Assembly (NCBI GenBank): GCA_964363695.1
Contig: CAYIJI010000022.1
Span: 1-18,334 of the forward strand
DNA from: JAMCZZ01 sp964363695
GTDB lineage: Bacteria; Patescibacteriota; UBA1384; XYA2-FULL-43-10; 1-14-0-10-43-13
Direction of reading: 5' to 3'
DNA length: 18,334 bases
The notes under the pieces were generated by a model. It was not told the DNA's origin, did no database searches, and saw nothing but the letters and a program-made list of their open reading frames with translations. Position 1 is the stretch's first letter; every line of letters starts with the position of its first letter. The translations under genes and the position numbers were made by a program. Positions 6,381-11,435 of the stretch are shown here, in pieces.

Positions 6381-7094
6381 ATGGAAAACACGGGAACGTT
6401 ATATATTGTGGCAACTCCAATTGGCAATCTTGAAGACATTACGCTTCGAGCCCTTCGTGTTCTGAAAGAAGTCGACCTAATTGCTTGTGAAGATACACGA
6501 GTAACGAGAAAGTTACTCGATCATTTTGACATAAAAAATACAACAATATCGTATTTTCAACATTCTAAGCTTTCAAAGATCGAATATATCATCGATCAAC
6601 TGAAGCAGGGTAAAAATATCGCTTTAGCAACAGACGCCGGAACGCCGGGCATTTCTGATCCAGGGCAGGCCCTAATAGCCAGAATACAGAATACAGATAA
6701 CAGAATACAGGTTATTCCGGTCCCAGGTCCAAGCGCTTTGACAGCAGCAGCCTCAGTCTCCGGCATGATTGAGAAGGAGTTTTATTTTGCCGGATTTTTG
6801 CCGAAGAAAAAAGGCCGTCAAACCAAATTTAAGGAACTTATCAAATTAAATGTCCCGATAGTCATCTATGAATCTGCAAATCGTTTAGAAAAGGCTTTGG
6901 GGGAAATTAAAATATATTTTGGGGCAGAAACCAAGGTTTTCATCGCCCGCGAAATCACAAAAATGTTTGAAGAATATTGGGGCGGAAGTGTTGATGAGAT
7001 TATTAAAGATCTAAAGAACCATCAGTTGAAGGGGGAAATAGTGCTTGTTGTAAAACAACAGGACTTACGCAAATTGACTTTTCTGACTTCGTAG
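6381..7094 (+). CDS. rsmI: 16S rRNA (cytidine-2'-O)-methyltransferase RsmI
   Basis: Methylates the ribose 2'-O of C1402 in the 16S rRNA decoding centre, using S-adenosylmethionine. Seen: LYIVATPIGNLEDITLRALR (7-26), ACEDTRVTRKLL (35-46), ATDAGTPGISDPG (83-95), VPGPSALTAA (113-122), FAGFLPKKKGRQ and YESANRLEKAL (about 135-175), and REITKMFEE near 195. I start it at ATG 6381, the start of the conserved region; TTG 6363 would place the promoter inside the gene. Two oddities: residues 101-110 (RIQNTDNRIQ) come from a heptamer array, and the last 12 residues plus the stop codon come from the inverted-repeat element at 7058. The protein is 237 residues, close to the short form of the family. Confidence 0.93.
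   Translation: MENTGTLYIVATPIGNLEDITLRALRVLKEVDLIACEDTRVTRKLLDHFDIKNTTISYFQHSKLSKIEYIIDQLKQGKNIALATDAGTPGISDPGQALIARIQNTDNRIQVIPVPGPSALTAAASVSGMIEKEFYFAGFLPKKKGRQTKFKELIKLNVPIVIYESANRLEKALGEIKIYFGAETKVFIAREITKMFEEYWGGSVDEIIKDLKNHQLKGEIVLVVKQQDLRKLTFLTS
6681..6708. repeat. heptamer array (AGAATAC) inside rsmI
   Basis: AGAATAC, AGAATAC, AGATAAC and AGAATAC in register. It inserts about nine residues between the SAM-site region and the VPGPSA motif without breaking the frame. Confidence 0.7.
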
Positions 7095-7174
7095 CAGAAG
7101 CTTTGGCTTGTGGCAGCTAATTTCGGTAATCCAAACAAACTAAAGTTTGGGCTACGGTTTTGCGTAAGTCCTGT
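7058..7174. mobile_element. 117-bp MITE-like element with 16-bp perfect inverted ends
   Basis: ACAGGACTTACGCAAA (7058-7073) is matched exactly by its reverse complement at 7159-7174. The interior has further self-complementarity, for example CCAAAC with GTTTGG near 7132-7150 and CGTAGC with GCTACG. It encodes no transposase, and no target duplication can be recognised. The left end lies within rsmI and provides its last codons and stop. Size and structure fit a non-autonomous transposable element or an insertion-sequence remnant. Confidence 0.65.
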
Positions 7175-7201
7175 AAGTAAGTAGCCAGTGAATCATCCCT
7201 T

Positions 7202-7230
7202 TTGCTTGTTTGGTATATGTTCGGTATAAT
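7202..7230 (+). promoter_or_regulatory. promoter of the RhuM-Fic / BRO-DinD operon
   Basis: TTGCTT (7202-7207), a 17-bp spacer and a perfect TATAAT (7225-7230). Transcription would start near 7237, leaving a leader of about 24 bases that contains AAGGAGG (7250-7256). The spacer includes TATGTTC (7216-7222), a half of the palindrome found inside the first gene. Confidence 0.65.
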
Positions 7231-7260
7231 GGAAGAAATGAGATAAAACAAGGAGGAATT

Positions 7261-8235
7261 GTGAAGAGTGAAACAGGAAAAGGGGAAGTGATAATTTACA
7301 AGTCAAAATCTGGTGATGTCGAGATTAAAACTACGTTCAGGGACGATACTATCTGGTTGAATCAGAATCAAATAGCTGATCTTTTTGGCGTAAATCGTCA
7401 GGCTATAACGAAACATCTAAGCAATATTTTTAAATCGAAAGAACTGGAAGAAAGTTCAGTATGTTCCATTTTGGAACATACTGCCGAAGATAATAAGTCC
7501 TATAAAACAAAATTCTATAATTTGGATTCAGTTATTTCTGTCGGCTACAGAGTAAATTCGCAGAAGGCGACCGATTTTCGCATATGGGCGACTAAGACTT
7601 TGAAGCAGTATTTGGTCAACGGTTACATTATCAACGATAAGAAATTCAAAGAAGTGCAGTCAATTATTCAATTTATCACTGCAAAAGCTAAGGTTTCTGA
7701 ACTGTCTGGCCACGAAAAAGAAATCCTCGACGTTATCGAGAGATATTCTAAAACGTGGAAAGTGCTTGGCGAATATGATGAAGGCAAAATTGAGATAGAA
7801 AAATTTAAGAAGTCAAAATATCAATTAAACTATTATAAATCCAGGCAAATAATCGACGAATTAAAAGAAGATTTACTTCAGAAAAACATCGTTGGAGATT
7901 TATTCGGTTCTGAGAGAGGCCATACCTTTGAGGGAATTTTGGGCAACTTGTACCAGACATTCGGCGGCGAAGAATTGTACGGATCTTTGGAGGAGAAGGC
8001 TGCCCACCTTATTTACTTTGTGATAAAGGATCATCCTTTTTCCGATGGCAATAAAAGAATCGGTTCGCTTTTGTTCCTACACTTTTTAAATGAAAATAGT
8101 TTTTTATTCAAAAACAACGGCGAAGTAAAAATTTCCGATCGTACATTGGTAGCTCTAGCTCTTCTCGTCGCTTCCAGTGATCCAAGAGAAAAAGAATCAA
8201 TAGTGAGATTAATTATTAATTTGATACAGGATTAA
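7261..8235 (+). CDS. RhuM-family protein with C-terminal Fic/Doc domain
   Basis: 324 residues in two parts. Residues 8-125 match the RhuM family, named for a Salmonella pathogenicity-island protein (IWLNQNQIADLFGVNRQAITKHL is helix-turn-helix-like; FYNLDSVISVGYRVNS and FRIWATKTLKQYLVNGY are typical). Residues 150-320 form a Fic/Doc domain with the catalytic loop HPFSDGNKR (258-266). That loop has the His, Phe, Asn and Arg needed for nucleotide transfer. Lys instead of Gly before the Arg is as in Doc, so AMP transfer or phosphorylation of a target protein are both possible. No clear inhibitory (S/T)xxxE(G/N) helix was recognised. GTG 7261 is the start: AAGGAGG stands 4 bases before it, and the longer in-frame ATG 7210 overlaps the promoter. 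The BRO/DinD gene follows after 9 bases. Confidence 0.85.
   Translation: MKSETGKGEVIIYKSKSGDVEIKTTFRDDTIWLNQNQIADLFGVNRQAITKHLSNIFKSKELEESSVCSILEHTAEDNKSYKTKFYNLDSVISVGYRVNSQKATDFRIWATKTLKQYLVNGYIINDKKFKEVQSIIQFITAKAKVSELSGHEKEILDVIERYSKTWKVLGEYDEGKIEIEKFKKSKYQLNYYKSRQIIDELKEDLLQKNIVGDLFGSERGHTFEGILGNLYQTFGGEELYGSLEEKAAHLIYFVIKDHPFSDGNKRIGSLLFLHFLNENSFLFKNNGEVKISDRTLVALALLVASSDPREKESIVRLIINLIQD
7457..7483. repeat. 12-bp perfect palindrome inside the RhuM domain
   Basis: CAGTATGTTCCA (7457-7468) and TGGAACATACTG (7472-7483) around a TTT loop. It could fold in the mRNA or serve as a binding site. It codes for a variable loop between the helix-turn-helix-like part and the conserved YNLD segment. 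Confidence 0.6.
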
Positions 8236-8244
8236 AGGGGGAAT

Positions 8245-9078
8245 ATGACTGAATTAGAAATAGCTTTGTTCGAAGGCAAAAAAATTAGAAGGAAATGGGA
8301 TGACAAAAATGGGAAATGGTTATTTTCTGTTGTTGATGTGGTGGAAATTTTGACAGAAAGCAAAGACGCAAGGAAATACTGGAACAAACTTGCTGAGCGA
8401 CTTCGCAAAGAAGGTAGTGAAGTGGTGACAAAATGTCACCGATTGAAATTAAAAGCTGCAGACGGCAAGATGAGAATTACCGATGTTGCCGACACTGAAA
8501 CAATGTTGCGCATTATCCAATCAATTCCTTCGAAAAACGCCGAGCCATTTAAGCTTTGGTTGGCGAAGGTGGGGTATGAAAGAATACAAGAGATTCAAGA
8601 TCCGGAAAAATCATTGAATCGGGCTAGAAAAAATTGGCAGAATTTGGGGCGAAGTGGAAAATGGATTCAGCAGCGGATGATGGGCCAAGAGACTAGAAAC
8701 AAGCTGACTGATTATTGGAAGAACAACGGCATAGAAGAGCAAAATGAGTTTGCAATTTTAACAAATGTAATTCATCAAGAATGGAGCGGCTTAACTGTCG
8801 GCAAGCACAAAAGACTAAAAGGTTTAAAAAACCATAACTTGCGGGATCATATGTCAGATGCCGAGCTGATTTTTACCGCGTTAGCGGAACTTTCAACGCG
8901 ACAAATTGCCGAAACGGATGAAGCTGTTGGGTTTGAGCCGAACAAGAAAGCTAGCATACAAGGCGGCAGCATCGCCAAAGGCGCAAAACAAGAACTGGAA
9001 AGCAAAACTGGCAAGAAGGTGATAACAAAAGAGAACTTTTTAACAGACAAAAACAAACACAAGAAGTTGCTTGAATAA
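8245..9078 (+). CDS. BRO-N domain protein with DinD-like C-terminus
   Basis: 277 residues. Residues 8-115 resemble BRO-N, the DNA-binding fold of phage antirepressors (WLFSVVDVVEILTES, YWNKLAERLRKEGSEVV, ADTETMLRIIQSIP, WLAKVGYERIQE). Residues 165-262 resemble the C-terminal part of E. coli DNA-damage-inducible protein D, including HKRLKGLKNHNLRDHMSDAELIFTALAE-like pairing of KGLK..N..L.DHM...EL and a later GAKQELESKTGK segment. The start is firm: AAAGGGGG precedes ATG 8245 and only 9 bases separate it from the Fic gene, so the two are one operon. A role as transcriptional regulator or antitoxin of the Fic protein is possible but not shown. A 7-bp palindrome GGTGACA/TGTCACC lies at 8424-8440. 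Confidence 0.82.
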   Translation: MTELEIALFEGKKIRRKWDDKNGKWLFSVVDVVEILTESKDARKYWNKLAERLRKEGSEVVTKCHRLKLKAADGKMRITDVADTETMLRIIQSIPSKNAEPFKLWLAKVGYERIQEIQDPEKSLNRARKNWQNLGRSGKWIQQRMMGQETRNKLTDYWKNNGIEEQNEFAILTNVIHQEWSGLTVGKHKRLKGLKNHNLRDHMSDAELIFTALAELSTRQIAETDEAVGFEPNKKASIQGGSIAKGAKQELESKTGKKVITKENFLTDKNKHKKLLE

Positions 9079-9092
9079 GCGTTGCGTCGATT

Positions 9093-9119
9093 ATTAATTC
9101 TAAAGCATTAAGAATTAAT
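9093..9119. terminator. possible shared hairpin between convergent genes
   Basis: ATTAATTCT (9093-9101) pairs perfectly with AGAATTAAT (9111-9119) around a 9-base loop that contains the stop codon of the minus-strand regulator. It lies exactly between the convergent BRO/DinD and TrmB-type genes. The stem is AT-rich and lacks a good T-run on either side, so termination is uncertain. Confidence 0.35.
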
Positions 9120-9845
9120 TCTATCCCATGCCATTTGCCAAATACTTCTAAAAGTCTTGGCTAATTTTTCATTCTCTATAATTAATCCAATCTCATCAAC
9201 ATCTGAGAATATGGCTATTTTGTCATCGTAAATCATTATTTCATTTTTGATATCGTAAGATTTTTTGTCAAACAATCTTGTCTCCCTTAAGACCTCATAC
9301 CCTTCTTTTTTTGCTTCTTCACCATATTGATCATTTGGTGCTAACCCTTTTACTCTAATTCGCTTTTTAGTTCTTTCGTTAACGTATTCATTGCTAAATT
9401 CTTTGCCTAGAAAGTTGTAAATATCTCTCGGATTTGTAAATGTAAGAATTTCCGTTTGGCAGTTTAAGGAGTCTTGATAGATGTTCTTTATTCCTTCGAT
9501 TCCTTCATAATATTGAATTTTGGGCTTCTTTTTTATTCGATTTACTATCGATAAGATCTCAGGTAATGCGTTCTCGGCTATTTTCACTTTTTCTTTTACT
9601 TGTCTAACGATCAGTCTTGGGTCAACAGCCATAAAGTATTTTTTTTCTTTTCTAAGATATGTAGCGATTACTCCTCGTTTCTCAAGCCGTTTTAGTATTT
9701 CATAATTTGTTATTCGATTTAATTTAGTCCTACTTGCAATCTGAGAATTTGAAGCATAATCCAGTTCTAGACAAGCAAGATAAACAATCGCTTCCTTGTC
9801 TTCAAAGCCCAATCCCTCAATTATTTTTTGCAAATCTTTATTCAT
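9108..9845 (-). CDS. TrmB-family transcriptional regulator
   Basis: 245 residues. Residues 1-80 form a winged helix-turn-helix of the TrmB type (LGFEDKEAIVYLACLELDYASNSQIASRTKLNRITNYEILKRLEKRGVI), the helix being followed by a wing rich in Lys. A coiled linker (about 80-110) leads to a C-terminal effector or dimerisation domain that in this family resembles a phospholipase-D-like fold (YYEGIEGIKNIYQDSL, KNEIMIYDDKIAIFS). TrmB proteins of archaea bind sugars; the short bacterial relatives common in Patescibacteria have no known ligand. It is divergent from the ThiH/HydG-like gene and shares a 165-base region with it, so it may control that gene and itself. Confidence 0.82.
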   Translation of the reverse strand: MNKDLQKIIEGLGFEDKEAIVYLACLELDYASNSQIASRTKLNRITNYEILKRLEKRGVIATYLRKEKKYFMAVDPRLIVRQVKEKVKIAENALPEILSIVNRIKKKPKIQYYEGIEGIKNIYQDSLNCQTEILTFTNPRDIYNFLGKEFSNEYVNERTKKRIRVKGLAPNDQYGEEAKKEGYEVLRETRLFDKKSYDIKNEIMIYDDKIAIFSDVDEIGLIIENEKLAKTFRSIWQMAWDRINS

Positions 9846-9852
9846 TATCTCT

Positions 9853-9888
9853 ATTGTTGTAATTTATTTCTACAATAAAATATCTCAA
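9853..9888 (-). promoter_or_regulatory. candidate promoter and operator of the TrmB-type gene
   Basis: Read on the minus strand: TTGAGA (9888-9883), a 16-bp spacer and TAAATT (9866-9861). An imperfect palindrome with arms ATTGTTGTAA (9853-9862) and TTTCTACAAT (9867-9876) overlaps the -10 box, with 8 of 10 positions matching. This would suit self-repression, but it is only a pattern in AT-rich DNA. Confidence 0.35.
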
Positions 9889-9934
9889 AATAAAGCTGAA
9901 AAGTCAACATTATTTTAAAATTAGTAATAATTAA

Positions 9935-9962
9935 TTACAAAAATTTCGCATTGTGCTAAATT
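9935..9962 (+). promoter_or_regulatory. candidate promoter of the ThiH/HydG-like gene
   Basis: TTACAA (9935-9940), a 16-bp spacer and TAAATT (9957-9962), with an upstream TGC making it an extended -10 element. The leader of about 48 bases contains the hairpin at 9971-9989. Confidence 0.35.
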
Positions 9963-9970
9963 ACCACGAT

Positions 9971-9989
9971 GTCTCGGTAAGCTCGGGAC
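9971..9989. repeat. palindrome GTCTCGGTAAGCTCGGGAC in the ThiH-like leader
   Basis: Ends GTCTCG and CGGGAC pair with one wobble. A related palindrome lies beyond the other side of the gene at 11228 (shared core CTCG, three variable bases, AGCTCG). It may be a dispersed repeat or a leader hairpin. Confidence 0.45.
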
Positions 9990-10001
9990 ACGAACATTAA
10001 C

Positions 10002-10008
10002 AAGGAGG
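10002..10008 (+). promoter_or_regulatory. ribosome binding site AAGGAGG that decides the start
   Basis: A perfect Shine-Dalgarno core. It is 2 bases before ATG 10011 but 8 bases before ATG 10017, so the second ATG is the better start. Confidence 0.7.
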
Positions 10009-10016
10009 CTATGGCC

Positions 10017-11117
10017 ATGTTTAGCAGGTTATTTACCCCTACCAATCTTAGTGATCTTCTGTGTGGTGGCCCTCCTTCTACGAAAGAAGTTGAGAATATC
10101 ATCCAGAAGGATTTCTTGGGGTTAAGGGATATCGCATTACTTCTTTTAGCACAAGGAGAAACTCGTCAAATGGTATTTTCTGAAGCAGTACGGAGGAGAA
10201 TAAAAAGATGGGATAAAAGGCTATTCCTTATGCCTCCTCTCTATATCTCAAACGGCGATCTCAGGAAAGGCAGGTGTCTTGGCGATTGCTCTTATTGCGC
10301 CTGGGGTAAGGGCGGACATCATATCGCTCGAATGGAGCCAAATGAGGTTGAGTTGGAAGCGCTGAATCTTATTGAAAGGGGTTATGGTGATATTGAGCTT
10401 GTTGCAGCAACTGATTCTATGTTCTTCAACTCTTCGATTTGTGCCGAATATGTTGCAGCTGTTAAGAGGGGAGGGGTTCTTAACGTTGGATTAAACTTTT
10501 TTCCGTTCGGAAAGGTTGAGGATTACGAGGTGATTGCTCGGTCGGGGGTCACTTTCTCTGTCGTTTGGCAGGAAACATATGACAGGGAAGTTTATAGAAG
10601 CGTCCATCCGCTAGGCGCTGCTAAATTTAACTACGAGTATCGTCTTGATGCTCATGATCGCGCTTTGCTTGGAGGAGTAAAAAGTGTGGGAGTGGCATTC
10701 CTTGGCGGATTATCTGATTGGAGGTTTGAAGCATTGGCAACAATATGCCATGCACGCTACCTTCAATCTGAGTATGGAGCAAACATAATCTTTGGGATGC
10801 CAAGATGGAAGGAAGCACCTGGAATTGAGTTTGTTCCCACACAATACATGGATGACGATTATCTTCTGGTTGGGGCGCTGTACTCACTTTCAATACCAGA
10901 GTCATTGCCCTGGTTTTCAACTAGAGAACCCTTTGATTTGAGCGCAAAAGCATCCGAAGGAGGCGGTTGTTTATTCACTCTTGATTGTTCGACCAGGGTA
11001 GGATATTTGTCATCACATGGTACGGAACAATTCCCTGTATATTCCCATGATTTTAGGTCTGGGAAGGCCCGTTTACGCGAACTTGGATTTAAGTCCGAGA
11101 TTCACCTTCCGTGGTAG
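10017..11117 (+). CDS. radical SAM enzyme of the ThiH/HydG/NosL type
   Basis: 366 residues. The radical SAM cluster motif CLGDCSYC (Cys87, Cys91, Cys94; CX3CX2C) follows LYISNGD, as in ThiH. Then come NVGLNFFPF, WQETYDREVYRSVHP (184-198), YEYRLDAHDRAL (206-217) and VGVAFLGGLSDWRFEAL (224-240), which is the family block found in tyrosine lyases ThiH and HydG. Such enzymes cleave or rearrange an aromatic amino acid. The C-terminus differs: the usual glycine/serine motif is replaced by GGGCLFTLDCSTRVGY, with two cysteines (318, 324). No thiamine, hydrogenase or nosiheptide genes are nearby, so the substrate is unknown. The strong ribosome binding site and clear terminator contrast with nearby core genes and suggest acquisition by transfer. 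Confidence 0.8.
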   Translation: MFSRLFTPTNLSDLLCGGPPSTKEVENIIQKDFLGLRDIALLLLAQGETRQMVFSEAVRRRIKRWDKRLFLMPPLYISNGDLRKGRCLGDCSYCAWGKGGHHIARMEPNEVELEALNLIERGYGDIELVAATDSMFFNSSICAEYVAAVKRGGVLNVGLNFFPFGKVEDYEVIARSGVTFSVVWQETYDREVYRSVHPLGAAKFNYEYRLDAHDRALLGGVKSVGVAFLGGLSDWRFEALATICHARYLQSEYGANIIFGMPRWKEAPGIEFVPTQYMDDDYLLVGALYSLSIPESLPWFSTREPFDLSAKASEGGGCLFTLDCSTRVGYLSSHGTEQFPVYSHDFRSGKARLRELGFKSEIHLPW

Positions 11118-11160
11118 AAAGTTGTTTAGAAAGAGCTGATTGTTGACTTGTGATCGAACC

Positions 11161-11192
11161 AGAGCCCGAGAAAAATCTCGGGCTCTATTATT
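11161..11192 (+). terminator. intrinsic terminator of the ThiH/HydG-like gene
   Basis: AGAGCCCGAG (11161-11170) pairs perfectly with CTCGGGCTCT (11177-11186) around AAAAAT, giving a GC-rich 10-bp stem. ATTATT follows. The T-run is short, but the stem is the strongest in the window. Confidence 0.7.
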
Positions 11193-11227
11193 GTCCAATC
11201 GAGGCCGATTACCACGCTAAACAAATA

Positions 11228-11246
11228 GTTCTCGACAAGCTCGAAC
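11228..11246. repeat. palindrome GTTCTCGACAAGCTCGAAC
   Basis: Pairing arms GTTC...GAAC around a CTCG-type core. It is related to the palindrome at 9971, and together they bracket the ThiH-like gene. Similar TCGACAAGCTCG words are common dispersed repeats in bacteria. Confidence 0.45.
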
Positions 11247-11277
11247 AATAATTCTCTAATTATTAACCATTTTGTTC

Positions 11278-11306
11278 TTGTGGGGAGGATTTTGTTTTGA
11301 TACTAT
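11278..11306 (+). promoter_or_regulatory. candidate promoter of metG
   Basis: TTGTGG (11278-11283), a 17-bp spacer and TACTAT (11301-11306), with TGA directly before the -10 box (extended type). The leader would be about 117 bases and contain the repeats at 11361-11435. Confidence 0.35.
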
Positions 11307-11360
11307 TTAATGAGCGGGGATTTATTTTTTGTATAGCAGAAATAGTTATAAACTATAGAC

Positions 11361-11387
11361 TGGATTCCCGCCTTCGCGGGAATGACA
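11361..11387. repeat. CHSREGGN-type hairpin, intergenic copy
   Basis: TGGATTCCCGCCTTCGCGGG, then AATGACA. ATTCCCGC pairs with GCGGGAAT around a 4-base loop. It is one end of the family whose longer copy sits inside rsmA at 4275 and a variant of which follows metG. Confidence 0.65.
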
Positions 11388-11435
11388 AGATAAAGGCGGG
11401 AATTACAGAATAAACATGGGAATCACAGAATGAAG
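11376..11435 (+). repeat. three tandem 20-bp units running into the metG start
   Basis: Units at 11376, 11396 and 11416 share the frame GCGGGAAT-x-ACA-x-A-x-AAA with few changes. The third unit has ATGGG in place of GCGGG and contains the metG start codon (11430). The units appear to derive from the arm of the hairpin repeat at 11361. Confidence 0.7.

Larger units (their letters stand above)
11118..11429. other. 312-base spacer between the ThiH-like gene and metG
   Basis: It contains no convincing gene. In order it holds the terminator at 11161, a palindrome at 11228, a possible metG promoter at 11278, a CHSREGGN-type hairpin at 11361 and three 20-bp tandem units leading into metG. The stretch 11187-11227 shows nothing recognisable apart from the word TTACCACG, which also occurs at 9961 and 14715. 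Confidence 0.6.

Noticed and set aside
7210..7260. ATG 7210 as start of the RhuM-Fic gene
   Set aside because: It lies inside the promoter between the -35 and -10 boxes. AAGGAGG directly precedes GTG 7261, where family similarity begins.
7210..9078. RhuM-Fic/BRO operon as part of a prophage
   Set aside because: No integrase, structural, lysis or replication genes are nearby. Domains shared with phages are not enough.
10627..10920. Long minus-strand open frame inside the ThiH-like gene
   Set aside because: It is antisense to a well-supported enzyme, with no family signature and no ribosome binding site.
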